From an uncultured Alphaproteobacteria bacterium (GTDB lineage: Bacteria; Pseudomonadota; Alphaproteobacteria; HIMB59; GCA-002718135): a DNA stretch of 64,000 nt. The notes beneath the pieces were generated by a model that saw nothing but the letters and a program-made list of their open reading frames with translations, did no database searches and was not told the DNA's origin. Below, piece by piece: positions 22,860 to 32,574 of this stretch. The DNA lies in contig CACLJX010000001.1 in the NCBI GenBank assembly GCA_902607435.1, forward strand, positions 215,289 through 279,288. Direction: 5' to 3'. The stretch's first letter is position 1. Every line of letters starts with the position of its first letter. A program made the position numbers and the translations under genes.

Positions 22860-22863
22860 TTAG

Positions 22864-23397
22864 ATGTCCAGAATAGCAAAAAATAGCATTAACTTACCAA
22901 AAGATACGACATGTACTTTTGAAAATAATATTTTATTAGTTAAAGGAAAATTAGGTTCTATCTCACTATCAATAAGTAATATTTTTACAATAAAAAATGA
23001 CAATAACAAAATTAATGTTCTTCCCATCAATGATAAGGATAAGGACAATCCTCTTTGGGGGACTATAAGTGCTCATGTTATAAATTGTATTAATGGTGTA
23101 AATAATGGTTTTTCAAAAACTCTGGAGCTAAATGGAACTGGTTATAGAGCCCAAGTTTCAGGAACAAAGTTAAAACTCCAACTCGGATATAGTCATGACA
23201 TAGATTATGAAATTCCAAAAGAAGTTAAAATTGAATGCCCTAAACAAAATATTATAAAAATTACAAGTATTAATAAAGAAATTTTAGGAGCCGTTGCTGC
23301 TAAAATTAGAGCTTTTAGGAAGCCGGAACCTTTTAAGGGAAAAGGAATTAAGTATGAAAATGAGTTTATTTTTAGAAAAGATGGAAAAAAGAAATAA
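22864..23397 (+). CDS. rplF: 50S ribosomal protein L6
   Basis: L6 lies near the factor-binding site of the large subunit. The product is 177 residues, the standard length, with two related domains. The ELNGTGYRAQVSG segment and the C-terminal FRKPEPFKGKGIKYENE loop are diagnostic. It lies four bases after rpsH. Confidence 0.98.
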   Translation: MSRIAKNSINLPKDTTCTFENNILLVKGKLGSISLSISNIFTIKNDNNKINVLPINDKDKDNPLWGTISAHVINCINGVNNGFSKTLELNGTGYRAQVSGTKLKLQLGYSHDIDYEIPKEVKIECPKQNIIKITSINKEILGAVAAKIRAFRKPEPFKGKGIKYENEFIFRKDGKKK

Positions 23398-23399
23398 TT

Positions 23400-23744
23400 A
23401 TGAATACAAATATTAGCAGAAAAACTAGAACTAGATTTAAGCTTAAAAAAGTTTCTTCTAGAAAAAGATTGTCTGTATTTAAATCTAATAATCATTTGTA
23501 TGTTCAGATTATAAATGATGAAAAAGGTATAACTTTGGTTAGTGTTTCGACTTTAGAGAAAATTTTTAGAGATAAAACAATTAGTAATAGGAAAAAATTA
23601 GCTGAGGAGATTGGTAAAGAAATTGCTAAAAGATCTTTAAAAAAAGGGATAAAATCAGTAGCTTTTGATAAGGGTAAATATAGATACCATGGTATTATTA
23701 AGATCCTTGCTGATTCTGCAAGAAATGCAGGTTTAGATTTCTGA
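23400..23744 (+). CDS. rplR: 50S ribosomal protein L18
   Basis: L18 binds 5S rRNA together with L5. The product is 114 residues. The basic N-terminus, the [19 protein letters not shown] segment and the [20 protein letters not shown] end match the family. It starts two bases after rplF and precedes rpsE by seven bases. Confidence 0.97.
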   Translation: MNTNISRKTRTRFKLKKVSSRKRLSVFKSNNHLYVQIINDEKGITLVSVSTLEKIFRDKTISNRKKLAEEIGKEIAKRSLKKGIKSVAFDKGKYRYHGIIKILADSARNAGLDF

Positions 23745-23751
23745 GGTAATT

Positions 23752-24264
23752 ATGTTTGATAATGAAAAAAACGAAATTAACGAACATCTTGTAACAATTA
23801 ATAGGGTTGCTAAAGTTGTTAAAGGAGGAAGACGTTTTGGTTTTGCAGCAATTATGATTGTTGGGGATTCTAAAGGTAAAGTAGGATATGGAACTGGGAA
23901 AGCTAAAGAAGTTCCTGAAGCTGTTCGCAAAGCTACCGAAAATGCAAAAAACAGAATGATCAGAGTACATTTAAAAGATAATAGAACCATACACCATGAT
24001 ATGATTGGTAGGTTTGGTGCTGGGAAAGTAATTTTGCGTTCAGCTGCACCAGGAACTGGAATTATTGCAGGGGGACCTATGAGAGCTTTGTTTGAATCAT
24101 TAGGTATAAAAGATGTCGTTGCTAAATCTATTGGAAGCTCAAATCCACACAATATGATTAAAGCAACTTTTAATGCTTTTAAAAATTCTGAGTCTCCAAA
24201 AAGTATAGCGTCTAAAAGATCAAAAAAAATTTCTGATATTGTTAAATCTAAAGAGATGAGTTAA
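23752..24264 (+). CDS. rpsE: 30S ribosomal protein S5
   Basis: S5 helps mRNA entry and translational fidelity. The product is 170 residues. [14 protein letters not shown]-like [16 protein letters not shown] near residues 17-32, [15 protein letters not shown] and [12 protein letters not shown] identify it. The next gene, three bases later, is rplO. The rpmD (L30) gene that often lies between them is absent. Confidence 0.98.
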   Translation: MFDNEKNEINEHLVTINRVAKVVKGGRRFGFAAIMIVGDSKGKVGYGTGKAKEVPEAVRKATENAKNRMIRVHLKDNRTIHHDMIGRFGAGKVILRSAAPGTGIIAGGPMRALFESLGIKDVVAKSIGSSNPHNMIKATFNAFKNSESPKSIASKRSKKISDIVKSKEMS

Positions 24265-24267
24265 TTT

Positions 24268-24729
24268 ATGAAAATTAATGATTTAAAACCATCATTCTCT
24301 TCAATTAAAAATAGGAAGAGAGTAGGTAGGGGAGCTGGTTCAGGTTTTGGAAAGACAGCAGGCAGAGGAGCAAAAGGTCAAAAATCTAGATCAGGAGTTT
24401 CAACAAGAGGTTTTGAAGGTGGACAAATGCCTTTATATAGACGACTTCCTAAAGTGGGATTTAAAAACATATTTTCCAAAAAGATTCAATCCATTAACTT
24501 TAATCAGATTCAAAAAGCTATAAAAAAGTACAATTTAGATCCAAAGAAAATAAAAGAAGAAGATTTTTTTAAAAAAAATATTTTGCATAAATCAAAGGGA
24601 TCATTAAAATTATTAAATGTTGGAGATCTAACTTCTGTTATAAATATTGAAGTATCTTATGCTTCAAAAAATGCTATTGAAAAAATTAAGAAACTTGGTG
24701 GTAGTATTAAAATAATTAAAGAAAATTAA
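24268..24729 (+). CDS. rplO: 50S ribosomal protein L15
   Basis: L15 binds 23S rRNA late in 50S assembly. The product is 153 residues. The Gly/Arg-rich N-terminal half contains [38 protein letters not shown], and the C-terminal domain ends in the usual beta-rich segment. It directly follows rpsE and precedes secY by nine bases. Confidence 0.97.
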   Translation: MKINDLKPSFSSIKNRKRVGRGAGSGFGKTAGRGAKGQKSRSGVSTRGFEGGQMPLYRRLPKVGFKNIFSKKIQSINFNQIQKAIKKYNLDPKKIKEEDFFKKNILHKSKGSLKLLNVGDLTSVINIEVSYASKNAIEKIKKLGGSIKIIKEN

Positions 24730-24738
24730 ATAGCAAAA

Positions 24739-26079
24739 ATGGCAACAGCAGCTGAAAAACTTACAGGCAATCTTAATTTTGGAGCTTTTGGAAAGGCAAC
24801 GGAGCTAAAAAATAGATTATTATTTACTTTAGGAGCTCTAATAGTATTTAGGTTGGGAACTTTTTTGCCAATACCTGGTATAAATCCGATGGCTCTTCAA
24901 CAATTTTTTGAACAACAGTCCTCTGGTATTTTAGGTATATTTGATACATTTTCAGGGGGGGCTTTAGGAAGAATGGGTATTTTTGCCCTTGGTGTGATGC
25001 CTTATATTTCATCCTCTATCATAATGACTTTGTTGCAAGCAAGTATACCACATTTAAAAGCACTTAAAGAGCAAGGATCAAAAGGCATAAGAAAAAGAAT
25101 TCAGTACTCACGATATTTGACTGTTTTAATTGCTGCACTTCAAGGTTACGGTGTAGCTATAGGGCTGGAATCAATGCAGACCTCATACGGAAATATTGTG
25201 ATTAATCCTGGATTATTCTTTAAACTTACAACTGTAATTACTCTAGTAGGAGGAACTATCTTTTTAATGTGGTTAGGAGAACAAATTTCATCAAGAGGAG
25301 TAGGTAATGGGATTTCATTAATAATTAGTGCAGGTATTATTGCAAATCTACCAAGCGCAATTGTGAGTACCCTTCAGCTAGGTAGATCTGGTGAATTAAG
25401 TATTGCTTTTATTCTTTCTATTTTATTATTAGTTTTGGCGATTATACTCCTAATTGTTTTTATAGAAAAAGCACAAAGAAGAATAGTAGTTCAATATCCT
25501 AAGAGACAAGTAGGTAATAAAATTTATGGAGGACAAAGTTCTCATTTACCTTTAAAACTTAATACAGCAGGTGTAATTCCTGTTATTTTTGCTTCATCAA
25601 TATTATTACTTCCAAATACAATGTCTGGTTTTGGAGCTGGCTCATCAAGTGACATTTTTTTATTGATTTCTAGTTATCTTGGAAGAGGTCAGCCTCTTTA
25701 TATGTTGTTATTTGCAGCGATGGTCATTTTTTTCGCTTTTTTTTATACAGGTATTGTATTTAATCCAGATGAGCAGGCAGAAAATTTAAGAAAGTATGGA
25801 GGTTTTATACCAGGCATAAGACCTGGAGAGAATACAGCAATTTACATTGATTATGTTCTGGTAAGATTAACAACTGTTGGATCTATATATTTAGCTTCAG
25901 TAGCTTTATTCCCAGAGTTTTTAATTTCTAAAACTTCAATTCCTTTTTACCTTGGAGGTACTAGCTTATTGATAGTTGTAGTCGTTATGATGGACTTTAT
26001 TACTCAAGTTCAATCATATTTATTTCAACATCAATATGAAGGTTTACTAAAAAAAACTAAATTAAAAGGAAGAAGATAA
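24739..26079 (+). CDS. secY: Preprotein translocase subunit SecY
   Basis: SecY is the channel-forming subunit of the inner-membrane Sec translocon. The product is 446 residues with ten predicted membrane spans, the expected topology. The lateral plug region near FDTFSGGALGRMGIFALGVMP and the signature GGTIFLMWLGEQIS and GIRPGENTA segments are present. It is encoded within the spc operon between rplO and adk. SecE is encoded at 1540. Confidence 0.99.
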   Translation: MATAAEKLTGNLNFGAFGKATELKNRLLFTLGALIVFRLGTFLPIPGINPMALQQFFEQQSSGILGIFDTFSGGALGRMGIFALGVMPYISSSIIMTLLQASIPHLKALKEQGSKGIRKRIQYSRYLTVLIAALQGYGVAIGLESMQTSYGNIVINPGLFFKLTTVITLVGGTIFLMWLGEQISSRGVGNGISLIISAGIIANLPSAIVSTLQLGRSGELSIAFILSILLLVLAIILLIVFIEKAQRRIVVQYPKRQVGNKIYGGQSSHLPLKLNTAGVIPVIFASSILLLPNTMSGFGAGSSSDIFLLISSYLGRGQPLYMLLFAAMVIFFAFFYTGIVFNPDEQAENLRKYGGFIPGIRPGENTAIYIDYVLVRLTTVGSIYLASVALFPEFLISKTSIPFYLGGTSLLIVVVVMMDFITQVQSYLFQHQYEGLLKKTKLKGRR

Positions 26080-26082
26080 TAA

Positions 26083-26655
26083 ATGATTTTAATTTTTTTC
26101 GGTCCACCAGGGGCTGGAAAAGGAACTCAAGCAAAATTTATATCTAAAAAATTAGACATCACACACTTGTCAACAGGAGATATTTTACGAAAGCAATTAT
26201 TAAAAAAAAATGAACTTTCTATAACACTTAAAAATATTATGGACAGAGGTCGACTTGTTACTGACAGTATTTTAAACAATATTATATATGAACGATTAAA
26301 AGAAAATGATTGTTTGAATGGCTTTATATTAGATGGCTATCCAAGAACTATGGATCAAGCAATTTTTTTAAATACAATTCTAAAAGAGAAAAATTTAGTA
26401 ATCGATTATGTTTTAGATTTCATGATTGATGAAGGAACGATCATTAAAAGGATAAAAGCTAGATCAATCATTGAAAATAGAGAAGATGATAGCGAGGATG
26501 TAATTAGGACTAGAGTTGTAAATTATTATAATGAAACAAAGCCTCTATCGTATTTTTATAAAAGTGAATTCGCCTCTGCATACCGTATTATTAATGGCAA
26601 TCAAGAAATTCAAAAATTAAACACTGAAATATTAAAAATATTAAAAAAACACTAA
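26083..26655 (+). CDS. adk: Adenylate kinase (short form)
   Basis: Adenylate kinase interconverts ATP plus AMP and two ADP. The product is 190 residues. The P-loop GPPGAGKGTQA is at residues 6-16, the AMP-site THLSTGDILR near 28-37, and LDGYPRT near 83-89. The zinc-type LID insertion is absent, giving the short isoform common in alphaproteobacteria. It is the last gene before a 98-base gap, in which rpmJ would be expected but is not found. Confidence 0.97.
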   Translation: MILIFFGPPGAGKGTQAKFISKKLDITHLSTGDILRKQLLKKNELSITLKNIMDRGRLVTDSILNNIIYERLKENDCLNGFILDGYPRTMDQAIFLNTILKEKNLVIDYVLDFMIDEGTIIKRIKARSIIENREDDSEDVIRTRVVNYYNETKPLSYFYKSEFASAYRIINGNQEIQKLNTEILKILKKH

Positions 26656-26684
26656 GTTGCAGCCATTTTATCAAATTTCTATCC

Positions 26685-26714
26685 TTGACTTTAACCTTAT
26701 AAATCATGTATTCA
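26685..26714 (+). promoter_or_regulatory. Candidate promoter upstream of rpsM
   Basis: The 98-base gap between adk and rpsM contains TTGACT (26685-26690), 18 bases, then TATTCA (26709-26714). The same TTGACT hexamer occurs upstream of rpsL. The gap position makes an internal promoter for the alpha operon plausible. The -10 match is weak. Confidence 0.4.
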
Positions 26715-26753
26715 CCCTCATTCCTTTTTAGTACAGGCATTAGAGAATTTTAA

Positions 26754-27134
26754 ATGGCAAGAATTTCAGGTGTAAATATTCCAACCAACAAAAAAATTAA
26801 TATAGCTCTCACATATATATTTGGTATAGGACCTACGAGAGCTTCGAATATTTGTGTTAAAGCTTCAATAGATCAGTCTAAAAGAGTTAATCAACTAAAT
26901 GAAGATGAAGTCACTAAAATAAGAGAAATCATTGAATCTAATTATGCTGTAGAGGGTGATTTAAGAAGAGAAATATCAATGAATATTAAAAGATTAACAG
27001 ATTTGGGGTGCTACAGAGGTTTAAGACATAGAAAAAGACTTCCTGTAAGAGGTCAAAGAACCCATACAAATGCTCGTACTAGAAAAGGTAAAGCAGTAGC
27101 TATTGCTGGCAAGAAAAAAGTTACCAAAGGTTAA
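26754..27134 (+). CDS. rpsM: 30S ribosomal protein S13
   Basis: S13 bridges the 30S head to the large subunit and contacts P-site tRNA. The product is 126 residues. It starts [15 protein letters not shown] and contains [29 protein letters not shown] and NARTRKGKA. It opens the alpha operon (rpsM-rpsK-rpoA-rplQ). Confidence 0.98.
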   Translation: MARISGVNIPTNKKINIALTYIFGIGPTRASNICVKASIDQSKRVNQLNEDEVTKIREIIESNYAVEGDLRREISMNIKRLTDLGCYRGLRHRKRLPVRGQRTHTNARTRKGKAVAIAGKKKVTKG

Positions 27135-27137
27135 TTT

Positions 27138-27524
27138 ATGGCCGATAAAAAAAAAGTAAAACAAAAAGTTAAAAGAAAAGTTACAAGTGGGATTGCACAC
27201 ATTGTTTCTTCTTTTAATAATACAATTATTACTATTACTGATGATAATGGTAATGCTCTTGCTTGGTCATCAGCTGGTTTAAAAGGTTTTAAAGGCTCAA
27301 GAAAGTCTACTCCTTTTGCTGCTCAAATTGCAGCAGAAGATGTTGGAAATAAAGCTAAGGAATATGGAATTAAATTTTTAAAGGTTGAAATTTCTGGGCC
27401 AGGTTCGGGAAGAGAATCTGCTTTAAGATCTTTACAATCAATTGGATATATTATTTCATCAATCAAGGATGTTACTCCTATTCCTCATAATGGTTGTAGG
27501 CCAAGAAAACGTAGGAGAGTATAA
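27138..27524 (+). CDS. rpsK: 30S ribosomal protein S11
   Basis: S11 lies on the 30S platform near the E site. The product is 128 residues. The [18 protein letters not shown] segment, [19 protein letters not shown] and the C-terminal [17 protein letters not shown] are diagnostic. It starts three bases after rpsM. Confidence 0.99.
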   Translation: MADKKKVKQKVKRKVTSGIAHIVSSFNNTIITITDDNGNALAWSSAGLKGFKGSRKSTPFAAQIAAEDVGNKAKEYGIKFLKVEISGPGSGRESALRSLQSIGYIISSIKDVTPIPHNGCRPRKRRRV

Positions 27525-27549
27525 AATTTAAATTAAAAGGAGAATATAA

Positions 27550-28572
27550 GTGTTACAAAAAAACTGGTTAGAATTAATCAAACCAAATAAAATGGAAATC
27601 AATGTAAATAATGATAATGATCGCCATGGTGTACTTGTTGCAGAACCACTTGAAAGAGGCTTTGGCCTTACAATCGGAAATGCCATAAGAAGAATTTTAC
27701 TTTCATCTTTACAAGGCGCTGCTATAACTTCAATAAAACTCAAAGGAGTTGTTCATGAATTTTCAACTATCCCAGGAGTTAAAGAGGACTTGACTGATAT
27801 AGTTCTTAATTTGAAAACTTTAGGAATAAAAGTGCATTCGCCTGGAGCTAGAAAGATGTATATTAGAGCAAAGGGACCAGGAGAAATTAGAGCAAGCAAT
27901 TTTGAAACAGATTCTGAAACAGAGATTATGGATCCAGATCTCATTATTATGACTCTAGATAGCAACGCTGATGTTGAATTGGAAGCTAATGTTAATACTG
28001 GAAAAGGCTATGTTTCAGCAGAAGTCGCTGAAGATGAAAATAAACTAATTGGTGAAATTCCAATAGATGCTATGTTCAGTCCAGTAAAAAAAGTTTCTTA
28101 TAAAGTCGAAAACAGTCGGGTCGGTCAGGTAACTGATTATGATAAATTAATTCTTGAAGTTGAAACTAACGGAGCAGTTACTCCCGATGATGCTGTTGCT
28201 TTAGCAGCAAGAATTCTACAAGAACAAACTCAGCCATTCATTAATTTTGACGAGCCAGAAGTTCAGCAAGAAAAAAGTTCTCAAGAAAAACTTCCTTTTA
28301 ATAGTAATCTACTAAAAAAAGTAGAAGAATTAGAATTGTCTGTTCGTTCAGCTAATTGTTTAAAAAATGACAATATTGTTTATATTGGTGATTTAGTTCA
28401 AAAAACTGAGTCTGAAATGCTTAGAACGCCAAACTTTGGCAGAAAATCTTTAAATGAAATTAAAGAAGTTTTACAACAAATGGAGCTTGGATTAGGTATT
28501 ACCGTACCAGAGTGGCCACCAGAGAATATTGAAGAATTGGCAAGACAATTTGAAGATCCTTTTAATAAATAA
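27550..28572 (+). CDS. rpoA: RNA polymerase alpha subunit
   Basis: The alpha subunit dimer nucleates RNA polymerase assembly. Its C-terminal domain binds UP elements and activators. The product is 340 residues. It begins with a GTG preceded by AAGGAG, because [13 protein letters not shown] matches the start conserved in alphaproteobacteria. [20 protein letters not shown] lies near residues 34-53. The C-terminal domain (about 255-330) retains [13 protein letters not shown] and the [14 protein letters not shown] helix. Confidence 0.98.
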   Translation: MLQKNWLELIKPNKMEINVNNDNDRHGVLVAEPLERGFGLTIGNAIRRILLSSLQGAAITSIKLKGVVHEFSTIPGVKEDLTDIVLNLKTLGIKVHSPGARKMYIRAKGPGEIRASNFETDSETEIMDPDLIIMTLDSNADVELEANVNTGKGYVSAEVAEDENKLIGEIPIDAMFSPVKKVSYKVENSRVGQVTDYDKLILEVETNGAVTPDDAVALAARILQEQTQPFINFDEPEVQQEKSSQEKLPFNSNLLKKVEELELSVRSANCLKNDNIVYIGDLVQKTESEMLRTPNFGRKSLNEIKEVLQQMELGLGITVPEWPPENIEELARQFEDPFNK

Positions 28573-28577
28573 TTATA

Positions 28578-29003
28578 ATGAAACATAAGATTAATCATCG
28601 TAAACTAAATAGAACATCTTCTCATCGGAAAGCTTTATTAATGAATTTATCTAATGCTTTATTAAAACATGAACAAATAATCACTACTGTGCCAAAAGCA
28701 AAAGCACTTAAACCATTTGTAGAAAAAATTATAACTTTAGGCAAAAAAGGAGATTTAAAAGCCAGAAAAAAAACTATTTCTATTCTGCAGGATGAAAAGA
28801 ACACAAAAAAAGTTTTTGCTATTTTTGCAGATAGATATAATAAAAGAAATGGTGGTTTTACTAGAATTGTAAAATTAGGAAACCGTTATGGTGATAATGC
28901 TCAAACAGCAGTAATTGAGCTAGTAGATAGAGATGTTGAAGCCAAAGGAAAAGATAGCGGCCCTGTTATCGAAAAAAAAATAAGCGAAGAAGAACAAAAA
29001 TAA
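28578..29003 (+). CDS. rplQ: 50S ribosomal protein L17
   Basis: L17 lies near the tunnel exit. The product is 141 residues. The N-terminal MKHKINHRKLNRTSSHRKAL and the TTVPKAKALKPFVEKIITLGK segment are typical. A variable charged tail follows residue 115. It ends the alpha operon; crcB begins only eight bases later, so read-through into the next genes is likely. Confidence 0.98.
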   Translation: MKHKINHRKLNRTSSHRKALLMNLSNALLKHEQIITTVPKAKALKPFVEKIITLGKKGDLKARKKTISILQDEKNTKKVFAIFADRYNKRNGGFTRIVKLGNRYGDNAQTAVIELVDRDVEAKGKDSGPVIEKKISEEEQK

Positions 29004-29011
29004 TTTAAAGT

Positions 29012-29383
29012 TTGTTTATTTATTTGATATATATTGCAAGTGGTGGAGCTCTTGGAGCTACTATGCGTTTTGTAATATCAAGTATTTGTAAAGCTTATTT
29101 TCCTTATTTTCCAGTTGGCACACTTATCGTTAATGTTTTTGGATCTTTTTTTATTGGTGTTTTAGTTAACTATTTAAATAGTAGAGAAATCTCGGAAATA
29201 TTTTTTAAATATTTTTTAATTATTGGCCTATTAGGATCCTTTACAACATTCTCGGCATTTTCAATTGAGACAATAGAATTAATTAAAACAGGAAAAATTT
29301 TAATTTCTTTATTATACGTTTTACTTTCTTTTATACTTAGTATTTCCGCAGCATTAATAGGACTTTCACTAATAAAATTATAG
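29012..29383 (+). CDS. crcB: Fluoride channel FluC/CrcB
   Basis: CrcB (FluC) proteins are small dual-topology membrane channels that export fluoride. The product is 123 residues with four predicted spans. Family motifs are GGALGATMRFVIS near residues 12-24, VNVFGSFFIGVL near 41-52 and GLLGSFTTFSAFS near 74-86. The start is a TTG, as no suitable ATG is present upstream of the first span. It follows rplQ by eight bases and precedes the pseudouridine synthase by two. Confidence 0.93.
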   Translation: MFIYLIYIASGGALGATMRFVISSICKAYFPYFPVGTLIVNVFGSFFIGVLVNYLNSREISEIFFKYFLIIGLLGSFTTFSAFSIETIELIKTGKILISLLYVLLSFILSISAALIGLSLIKL

Positions 29384-29385
29384 TT

Positions 29386-30315
29386 TTGTTAAAGAATATC
29401 AAAGTAACTACTTTAGATGATGAAACCAGGATTGATCGGTGGTTAAAAAGACATTTTACATCTTTAAGCCAAAACTTTATTGAGAAAAATCTCAGAAAAG
29501 GAATAATTAAAGTTAATGATAATAAAATAAAATCTAATTATATAGTTATTGCAGGTGATACTATAAATATTTATGGATTTTTAGAAAAAAATTATTCAAG
29601 TTCAAATATAATTCATAAGTATAAAATTTTGCCAGCTGAAATATTAAAAGAATTTAATAAATCAATTATATATCAAAATTCTGATTTTATTATTATCAAT
29701 AAATGGACAGGAATTTCAACACAAGAAGGAAGCAAAAATCAAATATCAATTGATGACATAATAAAAAATTTATCAAAACATTATAATCTTGTACATCGTT
29801 TAGACAAAGAAACATCTGGGTTATTAATTATTGCTAAAAATCTTAAAGCTACTAGGTTATTTGGAAAACTTTTAAAGGAACAAAAAATTGATAAAATATA
29901 TATTTCTTTATGCCATGGAATTCCAAAAAATTTAAATTCTACTGTTAAGCTAAAAATTAAAGATAAAAAAAATGTTAATAATAATATTCAAACTATTACA
30001 AAATATAAAGTAATAAAAACACAAAATAAAATAAGTTTAAATTTGTTCAAACCACTTACAGGTAAAAAACATCAGTTGCGTATTGTTTCAAAGTATTTAA
30101 ACTGTCCAATCGTTGGTGACAGGAAATATAATATTGGGAATAATTATTATTCAGAAAAACTAAAATTGAATGCTTGTTACATAAAATTTAATTTTAAAGG
30201 GCAAGAATTTGAGTTTCAATCAACTTTACCCTCACATTTTCTTGATTTTATGAAAAAGAACAAATTAAATTTTAAATTAAACAAATATATTAATAATTTT
30301 TCACAAATTTTTTAA
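29386..30315 (+). CDS. rluC: Ribosomal large subunit pseudouridine synthase, RluC/RluD family
   Basis: These enzymes convert specific uridines in 23S rRNA to pseudouridine. The product is 309 residues. An N-terminal S4 RNA-binding domain (about residues 14-62) is followed by the catalytic domain with the HRLDKETSGLL motif, in which D140 is the likely catalytic aspartate. GKKHQLRI near 223 is the other family motif. The start is TTG two bases after crcB. RluC is preferred to RluD by length and context, but the target site cannot be read from sequence. Confidence 0.88.
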   Translation: MLKNIKVTTLDDETRIDRWLKRHFTSLSQNFIEKNLRKGIIKVNDNKIKSNYIVIAGDTINIYGFLEKNYSSSNIIHKYKILPAEILKEFNKSIIYQNSDFIIINKWTGISTQEGSKNQISIDDIIKNLSKHYNLVHRLDKETSGLLIIAKNLKATRLFGKLLKEQKIDKIYISLCHGIPKNLNSTVKLKIKDKKNVNNNIQTITKYKVIKTQNKISLNLFKPLTGKKHQLRIVSKYLNCPIVGDRKYNIGNNYYSEKLKLNACYIKFNFKGQEFEFQSTLPSHFLDFMKKNKLNFKLNKYINNFSQIF

Positions 30316-30960
30316 TCCTTTTCTAAAATAGTTTAAAAACATCCCATCAAATTTTTTTTGAGATATTTGAATTCCCAATTCATTCAATGATGTAGTTGAA
30401 TAATTTTCTATTCCACATGGATGAATGTTTTTATAATATTTTAAATCAGGATTTATATTAAAACTTAACCCATGATAAGTTACCCATTTTTTAATTCGCA
30501 ATCCAATTGCTGCAATTTTTTTTTCTTTTTCTAATATCTTGCCATTTGATTTTGTAACCCAAATCCCTATTCTATCTTGGATAGTTGTTGATTCGATATT
30601 CAAGTCCTGTAGTAAAGAAATAACTGATTGACCAATTAAATCAATAAATTTTCTAATATCTTTTTTTCTTTTATTTAGATTTACCATTAAATAAATCACT
30701 CTTTGCCCAGGACCATGATAAGTTGTTTTGCCTCCCCTATTAGTTTGAATTATAGGAGTATTAGTTATATTTATAATTTCTTTTTCACTAGCACTAGTTC
30801 CACAAGTATAAATATGATCATGATTTAATAACCAAACTAGATCATCTTCATTATGATTTATTATGCCATTAACCTTTTTTTGCATAAATTTAAAAGCATT
30901 GATATAGTCAACATTTTTATTTGATATTTTTGTTTTAAAATTATTATTAAGATTTTTCAT
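30301..30960 (-). CDS. lipB: Octanoyl-[acyl-carrier-protein]:protein N-octanoyltransferase LipB
   Basis: LipB moves an octanoyl group from acyl carrier protein to lipoyl domains in the first step of lipoate assembly. The product is 219 residues. The family motif RGGKTTYHGPGQ starts at residue 75. The expected catalytic pair is C182 in HPCGIENY and K148 in KKIAAIG. WVTYHGLSFN is also typical. It is convergent with the pseudouridine synthase and overlaps its last 15 bases. No lipA is in the window. Confidence 0.96.
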   Translation of the reverse strand: MKNLNNNFKTKISNKNVDYINAFKFMQKKVNGIINHNEDDLVWLLNHDHIYTCGTSASEKEIINITNTPIIQTNRGGKTTYHGPGQRVIYLMVNLNKRKKDIRKFIDLIGQSVISLLQDLNIESTTIQDRIGIWVTKSNGKILEKEKKIAAIGLRIKKWVTYHGLSFNINPDLKYYKNIHPCGIENYSTTSLNELGIQISQKKFDGMFLNYFRKGLKNL

Positions 30961-31019
30961 TTTTATTATGAATTATTGATACTTAATAACCTATCTGATA
31001 ATTGTTTACCAAATAATTA

Positions 31020-31106
31020 GCGGTTGTGGCGGAACTGGTAGACGCGCAGCGTTGAGGTCGCTGTAGGATTATTCCTGTGGAAGTTCGACTCTTCTCAGCC
31101 GCACCA
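31020..31106 (+). tRNA. tRNA-Leu (GAG)
   Basis: The acceptor strands GCGGTTG and CAGCCGC pair with one G-T wobble. The anticodon stem CAGCG/CGCTG holds loop TTGAGGT, giving anticodon GAG. A long variable arm, expected for leucine tRNAs, and a T loop TTCGACT follow. CCA is encoded at 31104-31106. It lies 11 bases before the mgtE start. Confidence 0.95.
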
Positions 31107-31117
31107 AAAATGATAAT

Positions 31118-32500
31118 ATGATTGAAATTTCTAATATAAAAAAAGAAGATTTAAATAATAATCATTCAATTCAAGATAGTATTTCTAAAATACAGGATAT
31201 TATAGATTTAAAAGACCAGAATAAATTAATTGAATTTATTAATGATTTACATAATGCTGATATTGCAGAAATTATCCAAAATCTTGATGAGGATAATAGA
31301 TCTAAATTTATATTTATAATTAAGGATTTTTTTAATCCTGAAATATTAACATATTTAAATGAAAGCTTAAAAGATGAGATTATCAATAAGCTTGATATAC
31401 AAACATTAGCTTCTAATGTTAATGAATTAGATATTGATGATGCAGTAGATGTTGTTGAAGATCTTGAAAAGTCTGATCAAGAAATTTTTCTTAGTTATGT
31501 TTCAGCAATTGACAGAAAGTTAATTAAAGAAGGATTAAATTATCCTGAAGATAGTGCAGGAAGACTTATGCAAAGAAAATTTATTGCTATTGATGACTCA
31601 TGGGATGTTGGAAACACTATTGATTATTTAAGAAAAGAAACAGAAAATTTACCACAAGATTTTTATGATGTATATTTAATAGATAAAAACAATAAAGTTA
31701 CAGGGATTGTTGCTTTAGGTCGTTTAATGAGTTCAAATAGAAATGTAAGCTTGAGCAAAATTCAGAATAAAGAAACAAGATTAGTAAATGTTTTAACTGA
31801 TCAAGAAGAAGTGGCTTATCAATTCAATAAATATGCTATGGTAAGTGCCCCAGTTGTAGATGATTACAAAAAGATACTAGGATCCATAACTGTTGATGAT
31901 GTTGTAGGTGTAATTGAAGAAGAAAGAGAAGAAGATATATTAAAGCTTGGGGGAGTTGGGCAGGTAGATATTTATGAGGCAATTATTAACACAATTAAAT
32001 CAAGATTTTCATGGTTATTAGTAAATTTATTAACAGCAGTGGTAGCTTCAATAGTAATAGGTTTTTTTCAAGCGTCTATAGAAAAAGTTGTAGCATTAGC
32101 AGTTTTAATGCCTATCGTTGCTTCTATGGGTGGAAATGCAGGAACACAAACATTAACAGTTGCTGTTAGAGCACTTGCCACAAAAGAACTTACAGGCACT
32201 AATGCTTTAAAGATTGTCATAAAAGAAACTTTTGTCGGCGGTATTAATGGTATTATATTTGCAGTAATAATAGGATTTGTTTCAACTTATTGGTTTAATG
32301 ATAATTTGCTAGGCATAGTAATAGCACTAGCAATGATTTTAAATTTATTCGTTGCCGGTTTGTTTGGAGCAATTATACCTTTGTCTCTCTATCGTATGAA
32401 GATTGACCCAGCTTTAGCTTCAGGTGTAATTCTAACCACAATAACTGATGTTTTTGGTTTTTTATCTTTTTTAGGGCTTGCTTCAATATTTCTAGTTTAG
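31118..32500 (+). CDS. mgtE: Magnesium transporter MgtE
   Basis: MgtE is a homodimeric, gated magnesium channel of the inner membrane. The product is 460 residues. The N domain with helical repeats is at about 20-140, the two CBS domains that sense magnesium at about 145-270, and five membrane spans at about 295-460. The pore motif MGGNAGTQTLTVAVRAL is at about 335-351. The ATG lies just after tRNA-Leu. The product is of normal length. Confidence 0.96.
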   Translation: MIEISNIKKEDLNNNHSIQDSISKIQDIIDLKDQNKLIEFINDLHNADIAEIIQNLDEDNRSKFIFIIKDFFNPEILTYLNESLKDEIINKLDIQTLASNVNELDIDDAVDVVEDLEKSDQEIFLSYVSAIDRKLIKEGLNYPEDSAGRLMQRKFIAIDDSWDVGNTIDYLRKETENLPQDFYDVYLIDKNNKVTGIVALGRLMSSNRNVSLSKIQNKETRLVNVLTDQEEVAYQFNKYAMVSAPVVDDYKKILGSITVDDVVGVIEEEREEDILKLGGVGQVDIYEAIINTIKSRFSWLLVNLLTAVVASIVIGFFQASIEKVVALAVLMPIVASMGGNAGTQTLTVAVRALATKELTGTNALKIVIKETFVGGINGIIFAVIIGFVSTYWFNDNLLGIVIALAMILNLFVAGLFGAIIPLSLYRMKIDPALASGVILTTITDVFGFLSFLGLASIFLV

Positions 32501-32574
32501 TTTTAAACTTAGTAGCAGGAATTTTTTTTTAGATAAGCTTGAAGCCCCATATTATATAGTTTAATATATTATCA

